Shown here: one piece after another, positions 52,752 to 60,750 of the stretch | How the letters are laid out: each line of letters starts with the position of its first letter | Position numbering within the stretch: the first letter of the stretch is position 1 | Assembly (NCBI RefSeq): GCF_003253705.1 | Contig: NZ_QKYU01000021.1 | Coordinates: 1 to 64,000, forward strand | Source: Humitalea rosea | GTDB lineage: Bacteria; Pseudomonadota; Alphaproteobacteria; Acetobacterales; Acetobacteraceae | Length of the DNA stretch: 64,000 bases | Direction: 5' to 3' | Notes under the pieces: generated by a model | What the model saw: only the letters and a program-made list of their open reading frames with translations | Databases searched by the model: none | Told to the model about the DNA's origin: nothing | Translations under genes and position numbers: made by a program

Positions 52752-53342
52752 ATGATGCGGAACACGATCTGGACCTTGATGGCGGCGACCTGGCTGGCCG
52801 GGGGCACTGCCGCGATGGCCCAGCCGGCCCCCGTGCCGGTGGATGCCACCCCGGGTGGCGCGCGGCACGGGATGCAACATCGCGGTGGCCCCGGCGATGA
52901 GGGCGGGATGGCGTTCGAGGCGGGGCGGATGTTCGCCACGGCCGACGCCGACCACAATGGCCAGGTGACGCGTGAGGAATTCACCGCCGCTTTGGCCGCC
53001 CGTTTCGCCGAGATCGACGCCAACCGCGACGGCAACGTCTCGCTGGATGAGTTCCGCGCGATGCGTCATCCCGGCCGCCCGGCCGGCCGCCCCGACCGCC
53101 CGATGCCGCAGCGCGGGGTGGAACGGATGGATGGGATGTTCCGGGCGCTGGATGCCGACGGCAACGGCGGCGTGAGCCTGCCCGAGGCGACCGTGCTGGT
53201 CAGCGCGATGTTCCGCGCGATGGACCGGGACGCGGATGGCCAGCTTTCGGCCGCCGAGGCCCGCCCGCGCGGCGGCCATGGTCCGCGCATGGGCCGCCAC
53301 CCCGGCGAGCCGGGCCGCCCGGAGACGCCCCGCCCCGGCTGA
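52752..53342 (+). CDS. exported EF-hand calcium-binding protein
   Basis: A 196-residue protein with a signal peptide (1-23, AMAQ) and four EF-hand loops in two pairs: residues 65-76 (DADHNGQVTREE), 89-100 (DANRDGNVSLDE), 134-145 (DADGNGGVSLPE) and 158-169 (DRDADGQLSAAE). Pro/Arg/Gly-rich linkers separate the pairs and close the protein. It is probably a periplasmic calcium buffer or sensor. The ATG at 52752 follows GGAG; an in-frame ATG at 52686 would place 22 residues before the signal peptide. Confidence 0.85.
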   Translation: MMRNTIWTLMAATWLAGGTAAMAQPAPVPVDATPGGARHGMQHRGGPGDEGGMAFEAGRMFATADADHNGQVTREEFTAALAARFAEIDANRDGNVSLDEFRAMRHPGRPAGRPDRPMPQRGVERMDGMFRALDADGNGGVSLPEATVLVSAMFRAMDRDADGQLSAAEARPRGGHGPRMGRHPGEPGRPETPRPG

Positions 53343-53349
53343 TGCTGGC

Positions 53350-53377
53350 GGGGCGGCGGGGTCAGATCCGCCGCCCC
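53350..53377 (+). terminator. GC-rich hairpin after the EF-hand gene
   Basis: Perfect 10-bp arms GGGGCGGCGG and CCGCCGCCCC around an 8-nt loop, 8 bp past the stop codon. No T-run follows, so it may be Rho-assisted or a stabilising 3' structure. Confidence 0.5.
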
Positions 53378-53456
53378 ATCGGCCCCTCCTATATTTCCCC
53401 CGCATCCGATCCATGGCACCGATGGCGCCTGGACAGGATTGCGGGGGAAACCACCA

Positions 53457-54431
53457 ATGATCGAACGTCGCCACATGCTGGGCCTCGCGGCCGCCGCCGC
53501 GCTGGGCCCCGTCGCCGCCCGCGCCGAATGGGTGCCGGGCCGCGCCGCCACCATGGTCGTGCCCTATCCCGCCGGCGGGCCGACCGACCTGATCGCCCGG
53601 CTGCTGGCGCAGGAGATCTCGGCGACCCTCGGCCAGCCCATGGTGATCGAGAACCTGCCCGGCGGCGCCGGCTCCATCGGCACCCGCCGCGTCGCCCAGG
53701 CGCCCGCCGATGGGCTGACGCTGGTCTTCGGCACCAACCAGACCCATGCGACCAATATCTCGCTGATCCCCCAGGGCGGCGGCTATGATCCGGTCAAGGA
53801 TTTCACCGCCATCGCCGGGGTCGCCGACCTGCAGCACATCCTGGTGGTGCGCAACGAGTTGCCGGCGGCCAATGTCGCGGAATTCCTGGCGCTGGTGCGG
53901 CGGGACCCGGGCAAGATCACCTGCGGCTCCACCGGGCAGGGCTCGGCCTCGCATCTCGCGCTGGAGTTGTTCAAGACGCGGACCGGCACCGAGATGGTGC
54001 ATGTGCCCTATCGCGGCTCGGCGCCGCTGTTGCAGGACATGATGGGCGGGCATGTGGATGCGAGCTTCGCCACCACGCCGACCATCCTGACCCAGGTGCA
54101 GGCCGGGCGGCTGCGGCCGCTGGCGGTCGCCTCCCCCAACCCCTCGCCGCATCTGCCGCAACTGCCGACCCTGGCCGCCGCCGGGGTGCCGGGGGTGGAG
54201 GCCGATGCCTGGCTGGCCCTTTTCGCGCCGACCAACATCCCCGCCCCGGCGCTGGAGCGCTACCGCGCGATCGTGGCCGAGGTGCTGGCGCGGCCGGCGG
54301 TGAAGGCGCGCATCGCCGACCTCGGCATGGCCGCCAATGCCAAGACCGGCCCGGCCATGAACGCCTTCCTGGTCGAGGATGTGCGCCGCTGGGCCGAGGT
54401 CATCCGCGCCGCCAACGTCCGCGTCGAGTAG
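53457..54431 (+). CDS. Bug family (TctC-like) periplasmic substrate-binding protein
   Basis: A 324-residue receptor of the tripartite tricarboxylate transporter type. The N-terminus MIERRHMLGLAAAAALG with twin arginines is Tat-like. The mature protein begins near EWVPGRAATMVVPYPAGGPTD, the usual Bug start, and contains NLPGGAGSIGTRRVA and HVPYRGSAPLLQDMMGGHVD. No tctA/tctB membrane genes are nearby; orphan Bug receptors are common in this group. GGGGGA lies 9 nt before the ATG. Ligand unknown (often a carboxylate). Confidence 0.92.
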   Translation: MIERRHMLGLAAAAALGPVAARAEWVPGRAATMVVPYPAGGPTDLIARLLAQEISATLGQPMVIENLPGGAGSIGTRRVAQAPADGLTLVFGTNQTHATNISLIPQGGGYDPVKDFTAIAGVADLQHILVVRNELPAANVAEFLALVRRDPGKITCGSTGQGSASHLALELFKTRTGTEMVHVPYRGSAPLLQDMMGGHVDASFATTPTILTQVQAGRLRPLAVASPNPSPHLPQLPTLAAAGVPGVEADAWLALFAPTNIPAPALERYRAIVAEVLARPAVKARIADLGMAANAKTGPAMNAFLVEDVRRWAEVIRAANVRVE

Positions 54432-54438
54432 CCCCGCG

Positions 54439-55383
54439 ATGCGTCTGCTGGTGACGGGCGGGGCGGGGTTTTTGGGCGCCCGGCTCTGCCCGCTGCTGGC
54501 GGCGCGGCCGGAGGTCTCGGCGGTCACGGTGTTCGATGCCGCCGCGGGGCCTGATGGCATCCGCGGCGACATCGCCGATTTCGCGGGCCTGGTGCCGCGG
54601 GGGGGCGCGGATGTCGTCATCCATGCCGCCGCCATCACCGCGCTGGCGAGCGAGGCCGATCCGGACCGCGCCTGGGCGATCAATGTCGAGGGGACGCGCG
54701 CGGTGCTCGCCTGGTGCCGGCGCCAGCCGCGGCCGGTGCGGCTGCTGCTGCTCAGCAGCGTCACCGTCTTCGGGGCCGAGGAGGCCGAGGCGCGCGAATC
54801 GACCCGTGCCGCGCCCTGCTGCACCTATGGCATGACCAAGCTCGTGGCCGAGCAGCTCGTGCTCGACGCGGCGCGGCGGGGGGAGGTCGATGGCCGCGTG
54901 CTGCGGCTGCCGATCTCGGCGATCCGCACCAGCCGGGTGGGCCGGCCGGGGGCGGGGTTTCTCTCCGATCTCGTGGATCATGTGATGCGCGGGCGCCGCT
55001 TCGGCGTGCCGCTGCCGATGGGGCGGCGGATGCCGGTCGCCTCGGTGGAGTCAGGGCTTGGGATGATCGCGCGGATGGCGCTGGCGCCGGCGCTGCCCGC
55101 GCCCTTGCTGCATCTGCCGAGCCTCGGCGTCTCGGCCGGGGAGGCGGTGGCGGCGCTGGTCGCGGCGGGGTTCTGGCAGGCGCCGGCGCTGATCCATGCG
55201 GAGCCTGAGCCGGATGTCGCGCGCATGGTCGCGGGCTGGCCGCAACGGCTGGGGACCGACTACCCGGAGGTTTCGGCGGATCTGGGGGAGATGGGGTTCG
55301 GCGCGCTCATCGAGGCGCACAGGAAGGTGGTGGGCAAGGTGGTGGGCGCGACAGGGATTGAACCTGTGACCCTTCGCGTGTGA
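54439..55383 (+). CDS. NAD-dependent epimerase/dehydratase (D-erythronate dehydrogenase-like)
   Basis: A 314-residue extended SDR with TGGAGFLG (6-13), S106, Y130 and K134 (TYGMTK), and the RLPISAIRTSRVGRPGAGFLS region seen in DenD-like enzymes acting on acid sugars. It starts 7 bp after the Bug gene and may work on the imported acid. Its last codons run into tRNA-Val on the opposite strand: the final GATGIEPVTLRV is the antisense translation of the tRNA, not a protein domain. Just before that, a 12-bp duplication encodes KVVGKVVG. Confidence 0.85.
   Translation: MRLLVTGGAGFLGARLCPLLAARPEVSAVTVFDAAAGPDGIRGDIADFAGLVPRGGADVVIHAAAITALASEADPDRAWAINVEGTRAVLAWCRRQPRPVRLLLLSSVTVFGAEEAEARESTRAAPCCTYGMTKLVAEQLVLDAARRGEVDGRVLRLPISAIRTSRVGRPGAGFLSDLVDHVMRGRRFGVPLPMGRRMPVASVESGLGMIARMALAPALPAPLLHLPSLGVSAGEAVAALVAAGFWQAPALIHAEPEPDVARMVAGWPQRLGTDYPEVSADLGEMGFGALIEAHRKVVGKVVGATGIEPVTLRV
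55324..55347. repeat. 12-bp exact duplication including the tRNA-Val 3' end
   Basis: AAGGTGGTGGGC occurs twice in tandem (55324-55335 and 55336-55347). The right copy contains the CCA, discriminator and first acceptor bases of tRNA-Val (minus strand), so the left copy is a duplicated fragment of the tRNA 3' end. Confidence 0.9.
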
Positions 55384-55414
55384 AGCGAATGCTCTACCGC
55401 TGAGCTACGCGCCC
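55340..55414 (-). tRNA. tRNA-Val(CAC), CCA encoded
   Basis: A complete cloverleaf on the minus strand: acceptor GGGCGCG/CGCGCCC, D arm GCTC-AGCGGTA-GAGC, anticodon stem TTCGC/GCGAA with loop TTCACAC (anticodon CAC), T arm ACAGG-TTCAATC-CCTGT, discriminator A and an encoded CCA. Length is 75 with CCA. It reads opposite to the epimerase gene and overlaps its last 44 bp. Confidence 0.96.
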
Positions 55415-55519
55415 GACCTTGGTGCGGGACGGCTGTATCCTCCGACCACGGCGGGGCTGTCAACGGTTCCCCCCCGGAAATCCTTGCTTTCCGGTGAAGG
55501 CGTTCACTAGCCTTGGCGC

Positions 55520-56392
55520 ATGCGTGTCCTCGTCCTGCTGATCGGCCTTGCGTTCTCCCTGCCGGCGGCGGCCGAGCCCCTGCGCGCCACCTACCGCGTC
55601 ACCGCCGCGGGGCTGACGGTGATGGAGGTGGAGGCGGTCTTCGACCTCACCACCCCCGGCGCCTACCGGATCGAGACCCGCAGCCGGCTCACCGGCTTCG
55701 CCAGCACCTTCTTCAGCGGCAACCAGGTCAATGAGGTGCGCGGCACCTGGGCCGGGGATCTGGCCCGCCCCAGCCGCTTCGCCGCCGAGGGCGTCTGGCG
55801 CGGCACCGCCCGTCGCATCCTGCTGGAATACCCGGGCGGGGAGCCCGTTGTCCGCGCGCTTGAGCCGCCCAACGAGGGCGAGCGCGAGGAGGTGCCGCCC
55901 GATCTGAAGCAGGGCACGATGGACAGCCTCTCGGCCCTGGCACAGCTCACCCGGACCCTGGCGACGACCCAGCGCTGCGAGGGCGCGGCCCAGGTCTATG
56001 ACGGCCGCCGCCGCAGCGATTTCTCCGCCATCACGGCGGGCTGGGAGCAGGTGCCGGCGTGGCGCGATGCCTGGACCGGCGCGGCGCTGCGTTGCGGCTT
56101 CGAGGGGCGGCAGATCGCGGGCTTCCTGCTGGATGACGACCGCCCGGCCGAATCGCGCCAGCCGCAGCAGGGCACCGCCTGGATGGCCGTGATCCGCCCG
56201 GATATGCCGCCGGTGCCGGTGCGGATCGAGATGCCGAGCCGCTGGTTCGGCAAGGTCATCGCCTATCTGGTGCGGAGCGGGCCCCCGAGCGGCCCCCCGA
56301 GCGGGCAGGCGAGCAGGCGGGCGAGCAACGGCACGAGGTCGCTGACCATGGCCGCCACGGGCGCCGCGCCCGCCATGGCGCCGGTGCCATAG
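55520..56392 (+). CDS. DUF3108 domain protein, exported
   Basis: A 290-residue protein with a signal peptide (1-18, ending AAAE) and a DUF3108-type beta-rich body (PLRATYRVTAAGLTVMEVEA at the mature start; conserved QGTMDSLSAL). The domain appears to end near WFGKVIAYLVR (about residue 252). The remaining 38 residues (GPPSGPPSGQASRRAS and on) are encoded antisense to the gph 3' end and arise from a 12-bp repeat array, so they are probably a run-on after stop loss. Function unknown; envelope location expected. Confidence 0.8.
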   Translation: MRVLVLLIGLAFSLPAAAEPLRATYRVTAAGLTVMEVEAVFDLTTPGAYRIETRSRLTGFASTFFSGNQVNEVRGTWAGDLARPSRFAAEGVWRGTARRILLEYPGGEPVVRALEPPNEGEREEVPPDLKQGTMDSLSALAQLTRTLATTQRCEGAAQVYDGRRRSDFSAITAGWEQVPAWRDAWTGAALRCGFEGRQIAGFLLDDDRPAESRQPQQGTAWMAVIRPDMPPVPVRIEMPSRWFGKVIAYLVRSGPPSGPPSGQASRRASNGTRSLTMAATGAAPAMAPVP

Positions 56393-56946
56393 CCCCAGCC
56401 GCAGAACACCACCGGCAGTCCCGCGCCGCTGCCCGCGAGCATGTCATTGGCATGGTCGCCGACCATCACCGCCGTGCCGCCGCCGGCCGCCGCCAGGGTC
56501 GCCAGCACATGCGCGGGGTCGGGTTTTCGGACCGGAAAACTGTCGCCGCCGCCGATCGCGGCGAAGAGGTGGCCGATCCCGAAGCCCTCCAGGATCGCGC
56601 GGGCGGGGCGCTCGGGCTTGTTGGTGCAGACGGCGAGGCGCCAGCCGCGCTCCACCATCTCGGCCAAAGCGGCGGCGATTCCGGGGAAGAGGCGGGTCTC
56701 CTCCGCGGCATGGGCCTCGTAATCGGCGAGGAAGCCCGTGATCGCGGCCTCATCCGCCACGGCGCCGCGTGCGGCCAGGGCGCGCTCCACCAGCGCCCGC
56801 ACGCCATCGCCGATCATCGCGGTCGCCTCCGCGCGGCTGAGGGGCGCGAGGTCGCGGGCCAAAAGCATGCGGTCGAGGGCGGCATGCAGATCGGGCACGC
56901 TGTCCACCAGCGTGCCATCGAGGTCGAGCAGGATCACGGGGTTCAT
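56263..56946 (-). CDS. gph: phosphoglycolate phosphatase (HAD family)
   Basis: A 227-residue HAD hydrolase with motif I DLDGTLVDS (D8 nucleophile, D10 acid), motif II in CTNKPE, the motif III lysine in FPVRKPDP and motif IV VGDHANDM. It removes 2-phosphoglycolate formed during DNA repair and glycolate metabolism. The start at 56946 gives the normal N-terminus. The C-terminal CPLGGPLGGPLRTR is an unusual extension lying in the overlap with the DUF3108 gene. It is divergent from glmU with a 104-bp gap. Confidence 0.92.
   Translation of the reverse strand: MNPVILLDLDGTLVDSVPDLHAALDRMLLARDLAPLSRAEATAMIGDGVRALVERALAARGAVADEAAITGFLADYEAHAAEETRLFPGIAAALAEMVERGWRLAVCTNKPERPARAILEGFGIGHLFAAIGGGDSFPVRKPDPAHVLATLAAAGGGTAVMVGDHANDMLAGSGAGLPVVFCGWGYGTGAMAGAAPVAAMVSDLVPLLARLLACPLGGPLGGPLRTR
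56275..56334. repeat. 12-bp degenerate tandem repeat, about 5 copies, in the gph/DUF3108 overlap
   Basis: Five 12-bp units all begin GAGC (GAGCGGGCCCCC, GAGCGGCCCCCC, GAGCGGGCAGGC, GAGCAGGCGGGC, GAGCAACGGCAC), becoming less alike to the right. Being a multiple of 3, the array stays open in both genes. It produces GPPSGPPSG in one protein and PLGGPLGGPL in the other. Confidence 0.8.
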
Positions 56947-57050
56947 GGCCCCGGGCGATACAGCCCTGCCCACACGCCCGCAATGCACCGCAACAGAGTT
57001 TGAGAAGCCCCCCGCTTCACAGCGCCGGGCAGGCAGGGCAGGAGGACCGC

Positions 57051-58364
57051 ATGACCGCAGCCGCCATTCTCCTCGCCGCCGGACTTGGGACCCGGATGCG
57101 GTCGCGCCGCCCCAAGGCGCTGCACCCGATCGCCGGGCGGCCGATGCTGGCGCATCTGATCGCCGCCTGCGAGGCGGTGTTCGACCGCATCATCATCGTC
57201 ACCGGCCCCGACATGCCCGAGCTTGCCGCCGTGGCGCGGCCGCATGCGGTCGTGGTGCAGCATGAGCGCCTGGGCACCGCCCACGCCGCGTTGCAGGCGG
57301 CGCCCTTGCTGGAGGGGTTTTCGGGCGATGTGGCAGTCCTCTACGCCGACAATCCGCTGATCACCGCCGAGACCCTGCGCGGGCTGCTGGCCGCGCGGCA
57401 AAAACATGGCGCGGCGCTGCTGGGGATGCGGCCGGCCGATCCCGCGCGCTATGGCCGGCTGGTCGCCGATGTCGCGGGCCGGGTCTCCCGCGTGGTGGAA
57501 TGGGCGGATGCGTCGGAGGCGGAGCGCGGCATCGGGCTCTGCAACGTCGGGGTCATCTGCGCGCCGGCCGAAAAGATGTTCGGCTGGCTGCGGGCGGTGG
57601 GCAACGCCAACCGGGCCGCCGAATACTATCTGCCCGATGTCATCGCCATCGGCACCGCCGAGGGCGCGCATTGGGTCGCCGTCGAGGCCGCCGAGGCCGA
57701 ATGCCGCGGCATCAACAGCCGCGCCGAACTCGCGGGTGCCGAGGCCGAGGTGCAATCCCGCCTGCGCGCCGCCGCCATGGCCGGGGGCGCGACCCTGATC
57801 GCGCCCGACACCGTCACCTTCTGCCACGACACGAAGATCGGCCAGGATGTGACCATCGGCCCCTCCGTGGTCTTCGGCCCCGGGGTCACCATCGAGGATG
57901 ACGTCGAGATCCTGCCCTTCTGCCATCTGACCGGCTGCGTGGTGCGCTCGGGCGCCACCATCGGCCCCTTTGCCCGGCTGCGCCCCGGCACACTCATCGA
58001 GGCGGGGGCGCATGTGGGGAATTTCGTGGAGCTGAAGGGCAGCACCCTTGGCGCGGGGGCCAAGGCGAACCACCTCGCCTACCTTGGCGATGCCAGCATC
58101 GGGGCGGGGGCCAACATCGGCGCGGGGACCATCACCTGCAATTATGACGGCATCCACAAGCACCGCACCGAGATCGGTGCCGGCGCCTTCGTCGGCAGCA
58201 ATTCCTCGCTGGTGGCCCCGGTACGGGTCGGCGCGCGGGCGCTGATCGGGGCGGGCAGCGTGATTACCGAGGATGTGCCCGATGACGCGATGGGCATCGC
58301 GCGCGGACGGCAAAGCAACAAACCAGGCCGCGGCTTCCGGGGCAAACCGCCCCGCGCGACCTGA
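57051..58364 (+). CDS. glmU: bifunctional GlmU: glucosamine-1-P acetyltransferase / UDP-GlcNAc pyrophosphorylase
   Basis: A 437-residue enzyme making UDP-N-acetylglucosamine for peptidoglycan and lipopolysaccharide. The N-terminal pyrophosphorylase domain has LAAGLGTRMRSRRPKALHPI. The C-terminal left-handed beta-helix (about 245-425) includes RPGTLIEAGAHVGNFVELK and ITCNYDGIHKHRTEIG with the acetyltransferase histidine region. AGGAGG lies 5 nt before the ATG. It is followed by glmS 18 bp downstream, the two steps around the same metabolite. Confidence 0.97.
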   Translation: MTAAAILLAAGLGTRMRSRRPKALHPIAGRPMLAHLIAACEAVFDRIIIVTGPDMPELAAVARPHAVVVQHERLGTAHAALQAAPLLEGFSGDVAVLYADNPLITAETLRGLLAARQKHGAALLGMRPADPARYGRLVADVAGRVSRVVEWADASEAERGIGLCNVGVICAPAEKMFGWLRAVGNANRAAEYYLPDVIAIGTAEGAHWVAVEAAEAECRGINSRAELAGAEAEVQSRLRAAAMAGGATLIAPDTVTFCHDTKIGQDVTIGPSVVFGPGVTIEDDVEILPFCHLTGCVVRSGATIGPFARLRPGTLIEAGAHVGNFVELKGSTLGAGAKANHLAYLGDASIGAGANIGAGTITCNYDGIHKHRTEIGAGAFVGSNSSLVAPVRVGARALIGAGSVITEDVPDDAMGIARGRQSNKPGRGFRGKPPRAT

Positions 58365-58382
58365 CAAGGGGGCACCAGCAGC

Positions 58383-60206
58383 ATGTGCGGCATCGTGGGC
58401 ATCGTCGGCGCCAACCCCGCCGCCCTTCGCATCGTGGACGGGCTCAGGCGGCTGGAATACCGCGGCTATGACAGCGCCGGCATCGCCACGCTGGTCGATG
58501 GCAGGATCGAGCGCCGCCGGGCGGAGGGCAAGCTCGGCAACCTCGCGGCCGTGCTGGAGGAGACCCCGCTCGCGGGCCGCACCGGCATCGGCCACACCCG
58601 CTGGGCGACCCATGGCGCGCCGACCACCCGCAACGCGCATCCGCATGCGACCGCCCGCGTCGCCGTGGTCCATAACGGCATCATCGAGAATTTCTCCGAG
58701 CTGCGGACCGAGCTTGAGGCCGCCGGCCAGGTGTTCGAGAGCGACACCGATACCGAGGCGGTGGTGCAGCTTCTGGACCTGCTGCTGGCCCAGGGCCATG
58801 GGCCGGAGGAGGCCTCCCGCCTGGCGCTCAAGCGGCTGCATGGCGCCTTCGCCATGGCCTTCCTCTTCGCCGACCATCCGGAACTGCTGATTGCCGCGCG
58901 GCGCGGCCCGGCGCTGGCGATCGGCTTCGGCGACAATGAGATGTATGTCGGCAATGATGCCCTGGCCCTGGCACCTTTGACCCCGCGCATCGCCTATCTG
59001 GAGGAGGGCGACCGCGTCATCCTGCGCCGTGACGGCGCCGAATTCTTCGATGTGGACGATCTGCCCGTCATCCGCGCGATCAAGGCGACGCATGTCTCGG
59101 GCGCGCTGACCGGCAAGGGCAACTACCGCCACTTCATGGAGAAGGAACTCCATGAGCACCCCGGGGTCATTGGCGACACGCTCCGCCAATATGTCTCCCC
59201 GGCGAGCCGGGCGGTCGCCTTGCCGCCGCTGCCCTTCGACCCGAGGGTGGTGCCGCGGCTGACGCTGTCCGGCTGCGGCTCGGCCTTCCTGGCCGCCCAT
59301 GTCGGGCGCTACTGGATCGAGGCGCTGGCCCGCATCCCCTGCGATGCCGATGTCGCCAGCGAATTGCGCTACCGCGAGCCGCCCTTCGCCAAGGGGGGGG
59401 CGGCGATCCTGGTCAGCCAATCGGGCGAGACCGCCGATACCCTGGCCGTGCTCGCGATGATGAAGGCGCAGGGGCAGAGCGTGCTCTCCGTCGTCAACGT
59501 GCCCGAGAGCAGCATGGCGCGGGAGGCGGATACGCCGCTGCTGACCGTGGCGGGGCCGGAGATCGGCGTCGCCTCGACCAAGGCCTTCTCCGCCCAGCTT
59601 TCGGTGCTGGCGTGCCTCGCCATCGGCATGGCCCGCGCCCGCGGCACGCTGGATGGCGGCACCGAGATGCGGCTGACCCAGGCGCTGCTGGCGGTGCCGG
59701 AGGCGGCCGCCGCGATCCTGGAACAGGACGAGGAGATACGCGCCCTCGCACATGAGATCACGCGCGCGCGGGACGTGCTCTTCCTCGGCCGGGGCGCGAT
59801 GTTCCCGATCGCCATGGAGGGCGCGCTGAAGCTCAAGGAGCTGTCCTACATCCACGCCGAGGGCTATGCGGCCGGTGAGATGAAGCACGGCCCGATCGCG
59901 CTGATCGATGAGGCGGTGCCGGTGATCGCGCTCTGCCCCTCCGGGCCGCTGTTCGAGAAGACGGCCTCCAACCTCCAGGAAGCGGCAGCGCGCGGCGGGC
60001 GGATCATGGCCTTCTGCGATGCCGAGGGGGCTGCCGCGCTGTCCCGCTTCGCCGAGCGGGTGGTGGTGCTGCCGAGCGTGGACCCGTTCGTGGCACCGAT
60101 CCTGCACGCGATCCCGGTGCAATTGCTTGCCTATCACGTCGCTGTGCTGAAGGGCACGGATGTCGACCAGCCCCGCAATCTGGCGAAGAGCGTTACGGTG
60201 GAGTGA
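58383..60206 (+). CDS. glmS: glutamine:fructose-6-phosphate aminotransferase (isomerizing)
   Basis: A 607-residue GlmS. The glutaminase nucleophile is C2, exposed after removal of the first Met (MCGIVGIVG), with HTRWATHG and HNGIIENF. Two SIS domains bind the sugar phosphate (SGCGSAFLAAHVGR, SQSGETADTLA; then FLGRGAMFPIAMEGALKLKE). It ends LAKSVTVE, as usual. It supplies glucosamine-6-P for the pathway that GlmU completes. No ribozyme-like leader is seen. Confidence 0.97.
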   Translation: MCGIVGIVGANPAALRIVDGLRRLEYRGYDSAGIATLVDGRIERRRAEGKLGNLAAVLEETPLAGRTGIGHTRWATHGAPTTRNAHPHATARVAVVHNGIIENFSELRTELEAAGQVFESDTDTEAVVQLLDLLLAQGHGPEEASRLALKRLHGAFAMAFLFADHPELLIAARRGPALAIGFGDNEMYVGNDALALAPLTPRIAYLEEGDRVILRRDGAEFFDVDDLPVIRAIKATHVSGALTGKGNYRHFMEKELHEHPGVIGDTLRQYVSPASRAVALPPLPFDPRVVPRLTLSGCGSAFLAAHVGRYWIEALARIPCDADVASELRYREPPFAKGGAAILVSQSGETADTLAVLAMMKAQGQSVLSVVNVPESSMAREADTPLLTVAGPEIGVASTKAFSAQLSVLACLAIGMARARGTLDGGTEMRLTQALLAVPEAAAAILEQDEEIRALAHEITRARDVLFLGRGAMFPIAMEGALKLKELSYIHAEGYAAGEMKHGPIALIDEAVPVIALCPSGPLFEKTASNLQEAAARGGRIMAFCDAEGAAALSRFAERVVVLPSVDPFVAPILHAIPVQLLAYHVAVLKGTDVDQPRNLAKSVTVE

Positions 60207-60263
60207 AGCCGGGAAGGCCCGCCCAAGCCTTCCTGCCAAATAGCGGGCGCTGGAGGCCGATGG

Positions 60264-60683
60264 ATGCCGCGTCACAAGGGTCTGGAACATCTCGCCCGCC
60301 GATATCTCGCGAGCCGCGGCACGCCCCCCATGGTGGAGGACCCGGTCGGCGTCGCCTTGCCACGGCTGAGGGCGGAGGTGGCGCAGGCCCGCCGCACCGC
60401 GCGCAGGGACCTCGGGCTCGGGCTCGGGCTGACCCTGGCGGGGCTGATTTCAGGGGGCTCCATCCTGGTCATGCCCTTCGGCAATGATGTGCTGATGGCG
60501 ATGCTGCGGCTGCATCTGGTGCCGCTGATGGGCCTGGGCGGCGCGCTCTGGGGCGCGATCCTGTTCGAGCGGGCGGGGCCGGTCTGGATGGCGGCACGCA
60601 ACGTCGTGCGTCACCTCTCAACCGGGGCGCTGGTCGAGGCATTTCAACTGGCATTGTCGGGGCTGCCTGCCCAGGTGCGGTGA
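60264..60683 (+). CDS. small two-helix membrane protein after glmS
   Basis: A 139-residue protein with a basic N-terminus (PRHKGLEHLARRYL), a soluble helix and two hydrophobic segments (about 50-70 and 82-104). The N-terminal half resembles no family I know. It is 57 bp after glmS on the same strand. Function unknown; an inner-membrane protein is likely. Confidence 0.6.
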   Translation: MPRHKGLEHLARRYLASRGTPPMVEDPVGVALPRLRAEVAQARRTARRDLGLGLGLTLAGLISGGSILVMPFGNDVLMAMLRLHLVPLMGLGGALWGAILFERAGPVWMAARNVVRHLSTGALVEAFQLALSGLPAQVR

Positions 60684-60750
60684 ACGGGGCGGGCACGCTG
60701 ACATCCGCATCCGTCCGGCGTAGCCTCGCCGGAAAACCGGAGGAATGACG

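Noticed and set aside
55346-55383. Apparent conserved C-terminal motif GATGIEPVTLRV in the epimerase
   Set aside because: It is the antisense translation of the T arm and anticodon arm of tRNA-Val, a well-known source of false similarity.
58365-58382. glmS ribozyme
   Set aside because: Only 18 bp separate glmU and glmS, too short for the ribozyme, which is a feature of Firmicutes rather than of this group.
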